Assembly (NCBI GenBank): GCA_051453625.1
Contig: JBOZIK010000001.1
Span: 161,362,373-161,426,372, forward strand
DNA length: 64,000 nt
Source: Welwitschia mirabilis
Lineage: Eukaryota > Gnetophyta > Gnetopsida > Welwitschiales
Reading direction: 5' to 3'
Each line of letters opens with the position of its first letter. The stretch's first letter is position 1. A program made the translations under genes and the position numbers. Of this stretch, positions 38,500-50,330 are shown piece by piece. A model generated the notes under the pieces. The model saw only the letters and a list, made by a program, of their open reading frames with translations. It had not been told where the DNA came from and made no database searches.

Positions 38500-39760
38500 T
38501 AATGTCTGAACTATATGAAGTTCCTTATGTAGGACATCCGGGATTTCTTAGAAATTACCACCAATTGTGGCAATACTACTTTTGGTCCAAAATAAAGGCA
38601 AAATTAAAGGAATATATCTGCAACTATTTGATATGCTAGTAGATGAAAATCACTTAAGGATGGCCCATTGGACTCCTTCAGCCATTGGTAGTGACACAAT
38701 GGAAATGGGAAGAAATATCTATGGGTTTCATCACTAGGTTACCCCTTACTAATAAATAGCATGATGCAATTTTTATCTGTGTAAATAGGTTAACTAAGAT
38801 GGATCACTTCATTGTAGTCTGAAGTACCAATATAGCAGAAGAACTAGCTCTGTATTTTGTACAAGAAGTTTTCAGACTTCATGATGCACCTCATGTCATA
38901 GTATCTAATTCAGATCTAAAATTCTTACCTGAATTTTGAAAAAGATTCTTTCATCACTTAGGTACTAAGCTCAGTTTTAGCACTACTTATCACCCAAAAA
39001 CATATGACCAAATAGAAAGGATAAATTATATATTAAAAGAAATCTTAAGATGTTATGTAGCAGGCAAGCTCAAGTAATGAAAGAACTACTTGCATCTAGT
39101 AGAATTTGCTTATAATTAAACATTTCAGACATCCATCCATAGTTCACCATTCAAAGAAATGTACAGCAAAAACTGTTCTACACATATGACATGATTAGAT
39201 CCTTCACAAAAATTAGAAAAGATAGTACCCTCAGGATTAAAAATGATGAAGGAAGTGATCAATAAAATAAAATGGTAATTATAAGTACCACAAGATTGGT
39301 ATAAGAAGTACTACGATTAGAAGCATTAGCCCTATATATTTTAGATAGGTGAATAAGTACTATTAAGAATCAAAATAGAAATAGATTCCTTAAAAATGGG
39401 AAAGTATAGCAAACTAGCACCATAATTTTATTGAGAAGATTGGAAATATAGCATACAAATTAGATCTTCCTCCTCAACTTTCTTGAATACATCCATATTA
39501 TCATGTGAGCATATAAAAACCTACCATAAATATAGAAACTAAGATTACACCTTAAGCTAGTAACATATCATGCTCAAACCAAATTTAACTTTTATGGTTT
39601 AACTAGAAAAAGTTCTAAGTACTAAAGATAGTTAATTAAAAAATAAAAGAATAAATGAGGTACTTATTCAATGGACCCATTATAATCAACAAATATGGGA
39701 AAATAGGGAGTACATGCAGGAAACCTTTTCCAAACTTTTTAATAATAACAAAGTATGATA
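38500..39760 (+). pseudogene. gypsy-1 integrase with chromodomain-like tail
   Basis: The integrase begins with a GHPG.LRNYHQLWQYYFW-type zinc-binding region (the usual Cys pair is damaged). The catalytic triad appears as ISMGFITRLP (Asp replaced by Gly at 38724-38726), VSNSDLKF (Asp replaced by Asn at 38907-38909) and TYDQIERIN (Glu kept, 39015-39017). TTYHPK precedes the Glu, as in most gypsy integrases. Near 39410-39500 comes a KLAP ... IHP-like segment. At 39606-39756 NEVLIQWTHYN and TFSKLF match the V-L-I-Q-W ... F-P-x-F pattern of the C-terminal chromodomain-like region. Two of three catalytic residues are gone. Confidence 0.8.
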
Positions 39761-39920
39761 TACCATTTTTTAATGTATATTATATTTGCATCTATAATTA
39801 AATAGTATCTATTCTTTCCTAATATGTCTTGTAGATCCTACAGAAAATAATTCAGAGGAGCATGGACTTAGAAATAATACAGGATAAGGAGAGGCTATAC
39901 TTAAGGATGAGCACGATACC

Positions 39921-39934
39921 TAAGAGGAAGGGAA
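39921..39934 (+). promoter_or_regulatory. Polypurine tract of gypsy-1
   Basis: TAAGAGGAAGGGAA lies directly before the TG that opens the 3' LTR, the normal place for the plus-strand primer. Confidence 0.8.
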
Positions 39935-40260
39935 TGTAATGTTCCAAAATCACTAATTGTTTAATGATGTATTTTAAGCACTAATGAAGTGTGGTTAACA
40001 AGATTTATGTATAGGCAGATCCAAAATATGTAAAGATTTGTCCTATTCCAAGAGAGGGACTAAGGTCGTAGTTTACATCTTTACCTATAATCACTTGTCC
40101 AAGGCTATTTGCTAATGATGTGAAATGTAATATACTGTTATCAATAATAAAATCCTATTTTATCTAAATTATTTCTTATTATTTTTTGAATATTTGTGTG
40201 TTATTTTAAAATTTTCTTTTTAAGTAAAATGATCTTAAAATAGTAAAATGGAATATTAAA
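39935..40260 (+). repeat. 3' LTR of gypsy-1, shared with a second partial copy
   Basis: Opens TGTAATG next to the polypurine tract and ends at 40260 before a primer site. It aligns with 30702-31107 but lacks about 80 bases. Because another 5' internal region follows directly, this LTR is both the 3' LTR of one copy and the 5' LTR of the next. Confidence 0.8.
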
Positions 40261-41285
40261 TTTGCTATCAGAGCTAATAACAAGTGGTAAACTGCTACTT
40301 GAAGGAAAAGAAGAAAGAAAATCTTCTTATAAACTAAATAACCAAAAAAGCCAAATAATACATCAAAGAATAGGAATATAATGATCAAAGAAAATAAGAT
40401 GCTAGCGAAAATAGGATCCATAACATCATAACAAGGAAAAATCAAACATCACTACTAAGGAGGAAGAAGATCCTCCACAAAGAGAGTAACAGGGTTGTGA
40501 CCTCTGCACTTAGAATGGGAGGCTCCATGTCACCTAGATCTACTTCCATCCCAGTAGTAGGAACCATCATAGTACTAATTTCAATCAAAGAAGAAGCTGC
40601 TAATAAATCTACCTCAGTAATAGGATACATCCACTTATAAAGCTTTATATGAAGCTTACTATAAGCAACCAAAGTCCCTAACAGATATTCTTTTGAGAGC
40701 TCCATATCATGATATATACATTTATGTCATTAATAGTAATAGCTAGATAATCTTCACATGTTTGTATCATCCTCTTGTTCTTTGCCAATCAAGCAAATAA
40801 GGCACTCTGACTCTCTTCTATTATAGCCATCTATGAAGCATCTTCCCTTGATTTCTTCTCTGACAAATGCATGTTATCCATCTCATTTTCCAACATCTAA
40901 AGGAAATCACTCATAAACTCTCACTCTTTAATTCCATGATGTGCCATGCAATAAAAATACTTCATTATATCCACCACATTATAGAAATAGTGGAGTGGAA
41001 TAGGCCATTCTCGTTATAGAGAACAATGAGGAGTGAAGCGAGCAAAATGGCTATACTCAAAGTCCCATGGTACATATGCTACCTTGGACTGATAATGGGT
41101 GTAGACATCATCTAGGTATGAAGGATGTATGACTTACACATGAAAAAGCCTGGAAAGGGATTGATAATCTCCTATCTAGTCCATTAGCTCCTTAACCTTA
41201 GGGTACAAAGTCTCCATCACTGAGAAAAGTTGATCAGTGTGATATGAAACTTGGCCCTATTTCTAGGAGTAGATTAAGAAAATGA
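40261..41285 (+). mobile_element. Second, truncated copy of the gypsy-1 5' internal region
   Basis: It begins with TGCTATCAGAGC (40263-40274), one mismatch from the initiator-Met primer site. It then aligns with 31108 to about 32140 without rearrangement. The antisense ORF is present (stop at 40442) and continues through a Trp codon where copy one has a stop. Similarity ends near 41280 (after a shared CTATTT), so the rest of this copy is missing. The LTR-internal-LTR-internal order suggests unequal recombination between tandem copies, or an insertion followed by deletion. Confidence 0.75.
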
Positions 41286-41849
41286 CCATAAGAAGAACAT
41301 CACAACATGAATGATCATACTTCTAGATAAAATGTTTACCTTTTCACCAATATTTACAATTATGTTTTCAATCTTATTTTCATCCAGACTTTTCTTACAA
41401 CTAAGAACCTAGATAAATCCTAAAGGATTACCTACAATCATAATGTATAGGTATCGCTTCTTGTATTATTTAACTACCAAATATCCATAAAGTGGACTTT
41501 AAGCCATCCATTATTTAACTCTTACCATAATTCAATAGATTAGAATCTAAGGATCCCTTCTTATATCTCAAAGAATTTGAATGCATTCTATATAGTTTTC
41601 CATAGATGTATAACATATTTAATGACCTTATACTAATATTATTTTTCTTTTCCCTTAAAGACAAATCTAAATATTAGTTGTATACATGGAAACCTATTTC
41701 TATCTTTACTTGGATTAATTTAAACTAGTCTTTCATTAAGAAGTTTCTTTTAAGTTACAATACCAATGCCCTTAAAAAAGAGATTATGAACTTCAAATAA
41801 AGAAATAATTTACGTTTTTTTTCAAACATTAGAAAGATTTAAATATTTT
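41286..41849. other. Unassigned DNA between two gypsy pieces
   Basis: AT-rich, with no recognised motif. It may contain decayed N-terminal gag of the element that follows, but nothing here is firm. Confidence 0.35.
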
Positions 41850-43640
41850 TTTACTCAAATTCCCTTAACATGGATTTAAATCAAGTAAACTTATTATCTT
41901 ATCTTATGAGGGATTATCTTCCAACTATAAAAATTGATAAAGATTAAAACTTTGTAGAGTCAATGTTTAAATCTCTAGAAATTTACAAGATCCTAGTAAT
42001 CTTATAATTTACTCCATAATATTAAAGAAAGTAGTATCATTAATGTTTCTAAGAATTTTAAAGTTAACAATAAACTATATGAATTATCTAAAATAATTAA
42101 GTTGCTTAGTATAACTTCTAAGCCCATCATTACTAAAAATAAGTGTTTAATACATCCTGTAGATTTCAATAAAACAATTGAATGCCTTTCCATCTTTGAT
42201 TTTTAGGAAATTGTTTAGAAGAAAGTGAACATTATAAGATAACAATGATCTAATCAAAGAGAAAATGACCCTTACTCCAAAACCTATAATCCAAGATTAA
42301 GAAATTGTCTAAACTTATTATAAAAATAAAACAATAACAAACGAGAATCTTTTAGTCAATCTAAAAAACCCTATCCTTCACCATCATGTAATCCATATCC
42401 TTATTCATCTTCTACAAACCAACCTTTAACACTTTACTCTTTGGACAAACACTTAAAAAGTTCATGAAATCTTAAATTCATATCAAGAATGATCAAAAAA
42501 CTTATAAATATTAAAATAAAATGTTTAACAACTCAATCAAACAGCCACATACATTCTTGAATTCCTTAATCATTAAAAAAAGACAAGCTTTCCTCCACAC
42601 ATGAGCTTAATTCTAGTAGTGCAAAAATAGTAGAAGACTTGTAGATTATAGAAACTAAAGCTATACACCTTAGAAGTGGAAGAGAAATTAATAAGAAGGT
42701 AGAGAAAAAGAAGTCACATGAGAAGGAAGTGGGAACAAAACATTGTAGCAAAAAGAAAGAAGTAAAAGAGAAACCTAAAAAGGAAATTCAACCTTACAAG
42801 GAATCCATACCCTTTTCACAAAAACTTAGAAGAGACTTTTTAGTTGAGAAACATTAAAAATCCCTTGAATTTATAAAGAATTTAATATTAACATTCTTCT
42901 TTTAGAATCTATTAAACAAGTTCCTTCATATGCCAAATTTTTAAGGACTTGGGTACTCTCAAGAGAAGGATGAATGTCAAGAGTAATGTCTTCTTAGATT
43001 AGTAAACTAGTGCTATTATTTAAAGTTAAATCCATCCTAAGTATAAAGATCTAAGATGTCCTACCATCTTAATTACTCTTGCAAATAAACATATTAGGCA
43101 AGATTTTCTAGAAACTTGCTAGAAATTAAAGCAAATGTGAATATTTTACCCTATTGTATCTATAAAGAGCTTGTCTTAAATGATCTTAAGAATATAAAAC
43201 TATAATTACAATTAGATAAATTTTTGAAATATCTTATAAGGATACTAGATGATGTTATACTTCAAATTGAAAATTTTTACTTCTTATTGGATTTCATAGT
43301 ATTAAAGATGGAACAAGATAGAAGTTATTTCATTCAAATGGGTCCTTATCAATTGTAAGAATGATCTCATGAAAAATCTTATTTGTGAATATGACTGTGG
43401 AGTTTAATATCTTTAATTCTATAAAATAACATAAAAATACTAAAAGGATTAAACTTACAAAAATACTTGACAATAATTCTCATGATCTTGATTTTTCCTC
43501 TTATGAGAAAAACATTTCTATTTTTCCTCCTTTTTCTCTTGTGTTCGACTCACATATTGATTTTAGAGATAATCTTTGTATTGACTTGGATTTACCTCTT
43601 AAAGATTTCAAATATGTCTTTGATGATTTTTGAACTTATC
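41850..43640 (+). pseudogene. Ty3/gypsy gag-protease fragment (gypsy-2)
   Basis: One plus-strand frame, with stops, encodes the end of gag: NDPYSKTYNPR near 42265 (usual form NPYSNTYNPGWRNHP), followed by a Ser/Pro/Tyr-rich stretch. AIHLRSGREIN near 42660 is the conserved link before protease. IPFSQKL and LLLESIKQVPSYAKFLR (near 42810-42945) follow. The protease site appears as LLEIKANVNILPY near 43120, where L-L-D-L-G-A is expected, so the catalytic Asp is Glu and the Gly is Lys. VEFNIFN near 43400 closes the domain. These motifs mark a plant gypsy lineage without a chromodomain. No polymerase follows; the frame fades into a spacer by about 43640. Confidence 0.8.
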
Positions 43641-44346
43641 TATTGGTTCTTCATTCATCTATGTATTCATCATAAAAATATGTTTTGCAAAATGTTTCAA
43701 AGAATTACAAAAAAGGTATAGATTGAACCTCTTCTAATTTGGAATGTTTGAATCCTAGTGTGAGCACTTCTGATGTTCTTTTTAAGTTTTTCAACTCATA
43801 CGTGAAGTTTTATCATGAAAACATTTCCATACATAAGTCACCATTTAGTCATCATTTCCATAATTATAAGTTTGATATTTATATTAATTTAAGTTTTCTT
43901 CCTCATACATCAATGATTATCCTATCCATAAGAGTGATTTGGTTTTTTCAAATAACTTTTAAATTAGATTTTCCTTCTAGTAGTCTAGCATTACACTATT
44001 TGGATTAACCTATAGGAAATCAAGATGTGTTCGAGGATGTTTCCTTCATGAAAAATGTTAATCATTACCATTCACTCAATCTTTGCATCAAATCTTTTTA
44101 GCCATATATACTATTTCCACATAAAACCATGTATCCACATTTTATTAATCACTATAATATTTTTATGAGTTCATAAGACTTAATGATATTGATTAATTAC
44201 CTTTTTTCTTAGTATAATAATAAAGTGATCTTTAGTCTTTTTAAAGTTTAATAGAAATCTTATAATTTCTTTCTTTCTCATGAGTTAGTTCTTTGCAATT
44301 TTTACATTATTTATTAAAGTTTATAGTTAATTAAGTACTCTAATTT
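43641..44346. other. Coding-like spacer of unknown origin
   Basis: The gypsy-2 frame stays mostly open to 44008 (open piece 43739-44008) and encodes a Ser, Phe, His and Asn-rich sequence that I do not recognise. It may be the protease-to-polymerase spacer of gypsy-2 or unrelated. Copia-2 begins at 44352 and ends the stretch. Confidence 0.35.
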
Positions 44347-44351
44347 GAAAA
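44347..44351. repeat. Target-site duplication GAAAA (left, copia-2)
   Basis: GAAAA lies directly before TGTTAATAAATC and recurs at 52530-52534 directly after the other LTR's terminal CA. Confidence 0.8.
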
Positions 44352-45922
44352 TGTTAATAAATCTAGTATTGATGATTTCACTTCTTAAATATGTTATGTC
44401 ATTATGTAAATAGGTCATTTTAAAGAATATTAGATCATGCTAAGCATAAGATGATGATGGATCTTCAAAGACAATATTTTATACAAAGGATCAATTGTTG
44501 AAATGCAAGTGATATTTTATAAAAAGGATCAATTATTGAAATGCAAATTTAGTTATGTAAAGAAATCTATAGAATTTAAGATGTCTCTAATAAAGAAGTC
44601 TAGGAAATTAAATATGTCTCTAGTGTACTATCTTTTAGGTCATAGGTTAAAGACGACTACCTCATCAAAGACGACTATGATAAAAGTTGAACCTAATATA
44701 GATAAAGATGTTTGTACTGAAGTTAAACAGGTAATAGAGTCAATTTTGATTTTAATCAATATTTTACATTTTAGGTGAGCTATTAACTTTTACATTGCAA
44801 ATTCATAATCACAGAGGCATAAGGATACTACAAAGAAAGATTCATGAAAATCTAGATAAGTTTACTGAAGGCATCTACATGGTAAAGATGTCTAACTATT
44901 AGTAGACATCTATAAATATGAAGACATCTTAGACCAAAGTTTATGTAAAGATATGTATCCAATTATTAAATGTTTCCTATCCATTACATAATGGTTACAA
45001 AGTCTAAATGGCTTTGTTCAAGGTCAAATGGTTAGTTTTCCTTTAATGTTATAAAGGCTTAATGTTACAGATTAAATCTGAGATCTTGAATGTTTTAGCA
45101 CATAATGATCAAATCAAATACTGAATAAAGAATGCATGAATAATTGGAAATACTCATAAAGGATTAAACCTATTATTTAAAAAGGATCTTTCATTGTTCA
45201 CATCATTCGCTCTTATATCCTACATCACCACATCATTATTTTGCACTCATGATGATGAAATAAATAAGGATTAAGTCTTCATTAAAGCTACATCTTTAGG
45301 CTTGTTATTGTATTATATTTGTGGTTCTTACATTATTTGAACTATATTATTATTAAATATGATTATAATTTCATTCTTATATTGAATCAAACTCATTATA
45401 AGGTAACCATTGTATGGGTGTGCATTTAAGGTAGTGCCTATGAGCACTTATTTTATTATAAGATTTGTGGTAAGATAGAAAACTGTTATTTTCTTACAAA
45501 AAAGAGAGTACTACCTTTCAAGGATACTCTTACTTATTGTAATATTGTGATATTCCTGTGAAACCACTATTTTCGTATGGGGAAGAGAGTCTTACCTTAT
45601 AAGGAGACTCTCAGTTATTGTAATATTTTTGGTATGCCTATGAAAACCACAATTTATTTGCAGGGAAGAAAGTAATATCTTGCAAGGAGACTTACACTTA
45701 TTATAAGATTGGTGATGCACTAGAAAATCAATATTTTCTTGTAGGTCAATAATATCCATATGTGTGAGTAGAAGATATCCTCTGTGTGTGGACGTACCTA
45801 GGTTGAGAAACCACATTATCTTGGTAAGGTATTTTTATTTTACTTTTTTATTTTATTATTAGTTTAAATTTTTATTTTTTGGAACTAAATTTACCACTTT
45901 CCTCTTATTTCAATGATCCTCA
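44352..45922 (+). repeat. 5' LTR of copia-2
   Basis: Starts TGTTAATAAATCTAG and ends GATCCTCA just before the primer site. It aligns with 50982-52529 and, reversed, with the copia-1 and copia-3 LTRs. AGATGTCT and AGACATCT motifs lie at 44580-44940. The repeated block with AAAACCACTATTTTC and AAGAGAGTCTTACCTT lies at 45440-45760. Confidence 0.85.
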
Positions 45923-45924
45923 AA

Positions 45925-45944
45925 TGGTATTAAAGTGGGTACTC
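45925..45944 (+). promoter_or_regulatory. Primer binding site of copia-2
   Basis: TGGTATTAAAGTGGGTACTC begins two bases inside the LTR. It differs from the initiator-Met site TGGTATCAGAGCGGGTA by transitions only. Confidence 0.85.
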
Positions 45945-45966
45945 TTAAAAAAGAGTAACTTCCTTG

Positions 45967-47640
45967 AGTAAATAATGAAAGGGATTCTATCTATTAGAAT
46001 TTCACTCTTTAATAGAACAACTATGCATATTTGAAGATGAGGATTCAAGTGTCCTTATAATCATTTTATTTTTAGATATGAAAAAGCATAGACGAAGGGT
46101 ATATAAATCCTATAAAAATCAGAAAAAAATGCTAAAGGAAACACCATCACTCAGATCAAACAAAGGAAAAATTAGGAACACAAATAGAAAGCTGCTCTTA
46201 TGTATGATTCTAAAGACAAAAATGGAATTTATTCTTCTTTAGTAATAAAAGAGTTTAATAGAGTGGAATGTTACAAGATAGCATAAGAAATTTAAAATGT
46301 TCTAGTTAGAATGTATAAAGGTAATTCTATTGTAGAATAATTAAAGCTTCTCATATGGATGAACCAGTTTAAGAATCTCAAAATAAATCATAAAGAAAAC
46401 TTCATAAGATCTTAAATGTTGTGAATGCAATACAAGGAATTAGAGAAACTCTTCCAAAAATGAAGGTAATTCAAAAAGTTATTATATCTTTAACTTTTGA
46501 ATATAGGCCTAAAACTACAACTATGAAAGAGTTAAGATATTTTAGTACCATATAGATAGAAGAGATACAAAGTGATCTTATAGTATATAAAATGGAACTC
46601 ATACAAGATGAAGCCTTAAAAGAAAAACCCATTGCACTTAAGGTAAGTAAAAGCACAAAACAAAGTTAAAACCAAAAAAGGCAAAACAAGAATAAGTAGA
46701 ATTTGAATCTAATGATGAAGGAAATAAGGAACTTTCCCTTATCACAAAAAGGGTAAAGAGACTTCTTGCATGCAAGTATAATAAAAAGGAGAAATTCAAA
46801 TAATCATTTAGTTTTAAAGCCAAAGATAAGTTTAAAAGTAAGTCTTATAACAATACCTCTTTTTCTGATGTTTCCAAAGTAGAATGTTAGGCTTGTGGAG
46901 GATGAGGACATATAGCCTCAGAATGTCCTAGTGCTAATAGAATGTAGGATAAGGAACAAAAAAAAGAGCTAAAGAAGAATAATTCTTTCCTTAAAGGATG
47001 GGGTAATGATGAAGAAAAAATAGAAGAAGAAACATTTAATGATGAGAAAGCTCATCCTTCCTACATTGCTATTATACACTTTCAAAATGATAAGACAAAA
47101 GAAGAGTATGATTCAAAAAGCAAAGATGATACAGGTATAGATCTTCAAGAAAGGTAAAATATAATTTTTAAAGAGTTTTTTAGACTATAAAATTTATATT
47201 CTAAGATGAAAAAATTAGTTGATACTTATGAAGAAGCATATAAACAAGAAAAGAATGTTTGTAATAAATTGTCCTCTAAAATCCTAGCTCTTAAAGTTAA
47301 GGTTAGTAGACTAACATGTAATTTGAAGAATGTAAAATAAGAATTATCAATTTCAAAGAAAATTAATGAAAATTACTCAAGAAAAGGAGAATTTAAATAT
47401 CATGCTTGGCAATGTAGAAGTTTATGTGACAAGATTGTCTTGGGACACAATAAAGTCTCTCCCAATACTTTACCCTCTTTGTTTGAAAAATGGAACTATA
47501 AGACAAGGTGTCAAAATTTGGTATTTAAAAATAATCTTATTTTCTATTATTATTATAATAGAGTTTACTATTAGTATAAATGTTTAATGAAAATTAAAAA
47601 CAATTGTTATACGAACAATGCCAAGAGGCATAGTAAAATG
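45967..47640 (+). pseudogene. copia-2 gag (UBN2 type) with zinc knuckle
   Basis: The frame begins near NNYAYLKMRI (Trp of the usual N-Y-x-x-W-K changed to Leu). It continues with YKIA-EI-NVLV, MYKG, MNQFKNL and a LTFEYRPKTTTMKELRYF-like segment in the UBN2 order. At 46885-46926 a CX2CX4HX4C knuckle keeps all four ligands, but stops occupy two inner positions where Gln and Trp are expected. A Lys/Glu-rich, probably coiled-coil stretch follows (46970-47400). Gag forms the particle and the knuckle binds RNA. In-frame stops, largely at TGG and CAG-type codons, make it a pseudogene. Confidence 0.85.
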
Positions 47641-48033
47641 GTATATTACTTTATGCAAGATAAACCAAGAAATGTTGGGATATCAAAAGCAAAACTAATA
47701 CTTTTACTACAACTAGCTTCTAAGATACTTCATCAATGAAATAAAGTATTTATTCAGCAAAATAGAAGAAGAAAATTATTATCACAAGGATATTCAACAT
47801 GGAAACAAAGATTTGATCAAAAGAAAAATGAACAAAAAGCATAATAAACAAATCACAATGCAATATATTAATGATCTAGTTAGCAATGTGATTACTAAGT
47901 CTTAAGGTACAAAAAGATATAAGAAATAGTATATGAACTTGGATATTAGACCTTGCTTAATTAGGTAAGTAAACATGTAATATCTTTTAAAATTATAAAT
48001 TCCATATTATAATTATCTTATGAGCTGATATTA

Positions 48034-48470
48034 TTAGTTAGATATAGTTAAAGTTAAATTATATGTGTAATATTTATCTTTTTGAAGTGTTATAATTATG
48101 TTTGTTATAGTCATAGATCTTTTCAAAAAATTTGAAACTTTTATTGCAAACATCTTTGGTTTTGTAAATGTCTCTATGAGGGATATCTTAAGATTTGTAG
48201 ATGTTTTGGAAGCAAACATCTTAAGTTTTATAAATGTATTTGAAGGTTAAGTATTTTCATTTAATTTATCAAAATAGATGTCTTAGATTTTATAAACATA
48301 TTATTAGTAGAAAAATGCATTAGCAAATTCTTAATAGTAGATGTCTTTCAATTTGTAGACATCTACTTTTTGTGTTTCAAATATCTTTTAAGTTGTATAC
48401 ATCTTGACTATACTATTATAGAAATAAAATGCATCAAAAACCTAGGGTTTTAACCCTTTTTATTTGTAAA
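48034..48470 (+). repeat. AGATGTCT-type motif cluster inside copia-2
   Basis: AGATGTCT, AGACATCT and near variants (AGATGTTT, AAACATCT, ATACATCT) recur here in both orientations, for example AGATGTCTTTCAATTTGTAGACATCT near 48340 in hairpin-capable arrangement (two octamers separated by 10 bases). The same motif fills the U3 side of the family's LTRs. The stretch ends with AAACCTAGGGTTTTAACCC near 48445. Copia-1 has a comparable stretch at 8340-8740. Confidence 0.6.
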
Positions 48471-48689
48471 AGGGACTACCAAATCTCATTTTCAAGTCCC
48501 TAATTAGCAGGTTTCTCTCTTAGAATATTTCTCAAGAGTCTTTTTTTCATATTTTATTACAACACATCTTGCATTTGTAATACATCTCAATAGCAACTAA
48601 AAATAGGGTTTCTCATTATACAAGTGCATAATTCTCATTATTTCTAAATTTCTAGTTTTTCTTTAGGTTAGTTTTTCTATATATCTATC

Positions 48690-50330
48690 AAAGATGATTA
48701 GAAGAAAGTCAGCTAGTACTTCTAAAGATAAAGAACAAGTTTTAGAGTAGAAAAACCATAGTATGAACCTCATTTCTATCATGAGGTAATAGTGGAAGAT
48801 ATAAAACTTGGTTTAAAAATTCTATTATTGCAAAAATAACTCTTGATCTTAAGAGATAATGTAAAGATCAACTTATGGCATATTTTACTATACTTGATTG
48901 GAAGATAATCATCTAGTTGAACTAGAGTATTTCAGATCCCATGATAAGAGAGAACTATACTAATATACATGATACTAATGATAGTACAGGTGCCTTTCAA
49001 ACACAGATCAAAGATACCTCTTTGTAATTATTTCTAGTTTTGTTAATTTCTTCCTTGGTATAGATGATATACATGGTCTTCATATTTATGAACATTCATT
49101 TAAGGAAATATTCACTTATATGGTTACTAGGGTGTCACAATGCAATATGAGTAATGTTTAACTTGAGCACACTATAATGATTTTTGTATGAAACATAAGA
49201 TATAATTCCAAATGTATCTATTCTTAGTTTATTCATATTTTATAATATTTTGATCAGAGGAGAAAGTTATAGCTATTGTAAGCTAATGTAAAATTTTATT
49301 ATATACTATCTCATTACTAGATTGAAGATAGATTTATAATTTATTTTATTCATGAATGTTATCTCACTATTTCACAAGGGTCATACTTTTGATCACCCTT
49401 ATCTTAAAAGTTTGATTAATAAAAATGCAATATAATAGTGTCATAGGTAAATATTATCTAATAAGAGAAACCACTAGTAAATTTTAGCGAAAAATAAAGA
49501 ATACCAATGCCACCAAGTGAGGGCACAAAAATCATGTCTTCACAATTTCAGCAATCTTATTCTACTGCAACTCACATCTCTTCATCTATTAAAGAGGGAT
49601 TAATGGCCATAGCAAAAATGTTTAGTAGCATCAGTAGAAACTCATTGAGGTTCAAAAAACATAGGCCTATAGCTAGTAATAATGAGACATTAGCAAAAAT
49701 TTGGAAATCATGAGGACTTCCAAGTTATCAGATTCAAAGGAGGAGTTAGAAGAAGAGGAGGAAGTAGCACCTACATCTCTACATGGCATAGGATATGACT
49801 CTAGTAGGGTAGCTAATAGTGATTCTATATATGATTTATCTAGAGATGAGGCATAGGCTTAGGAGAAGTACTAGGCCCCCACATAGGCACATGTACAAGG
49901 GAAGTAATAGGCTTCAAGACCTTCTTAGAAAAAGCTACAATAAGAGATAGAGCTTAATAGCTCAAATGCACAACCTCTCATCTTCTTCCATCCATGTCAC
50001 AAGATTTAATTCTTCCATTCTACCCATTCACCACTATCACCTAGACCCTCTTCATCATGATGTGTACCTTCTTCATCTCCTTTACATTCATCATTACCAT
50101 TATCATGTCATATAAAGCCTATTTAGATAGAACCACTTTCCTCAATGTAGCTATCTCCATTCTCTATAGAGATAGCCATCACTAGTTTCTTTGGGATATC
50201 TATCACCCCTTAAACATACTAACATATGAGGAGAAAGGTTTTGGAGGTTCTAGGTAATACTTCTCACTGATCCTCTAGGAAGCTTTATACTTCACCACCC
50301 ATATCTTCCTTATCCTACACTTAATACACC
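48690..50330 (+). pseudogene. Extra 3' ORF remnant of copia-2
   Basis: The frame opens with MIRRKSASTSKDKEQVLE near 48700, then gives YEPHFYHEVIVEDIKLGLK near 48763 and FVNFFLGIDDIHGLHIYEHS near 49045. The FYHEV...G and N-x-FLGI spacing resembles the conserved domain that many plant retrotransposon extra ORFs carry, which is the basis for calling this an extra ORF and not a host gene. The clean piece at 49507-49713 includes AIAKMFSSISRNSLRFKKHR, whose equivalent can be followed in copia-1 and copia-3. A Ser/His/Pro-rich tail follows to 50330. Function unknown; an envelope-like role has been suggested for this position in related elements. Confidence 0.55.

Larger units (their letters stand above)
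30702..40260 (+). mobile_element. Ty3/gypsy retrotransposon with antisense ORF (gypsy-1)
   Basis: The plus-strand element is about 9.5 kb: 5' LTR (about 30702-31107), primer-site relic, antisense ORF (33652 to 31288), minisatellite (33995-34715), gag (about 35200-36050), protease (36080-36140), reverse transcriptase (36590 into gap 36729-37635), RNase H (37640-38200), integrase (38500-39180), a chromodomain-like tail (39606-39756), polypurine tract and 3' LTR (39935-40260). The order reverse transcriptase, RNase H, integrase is that of Ty3/gypsy. Catalytic residues in protease, RNase H and integrase are replaced and stops are frequent, so it is inactive. The 4 kb between LTR and gag is unusually long. 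The tail suggests a chromovirus, but the reverse transcriptase needed to place the lineage is hidden by the gap. Confidence 0.85.

Noticed and set aside
42600-42620. TTCTAGTAGTG resembling a CACTA terminus
   Set aside because: It lies inside the gypsy-2 gag frame, has no subterminal repeats, and does not pair with the end at 56349.
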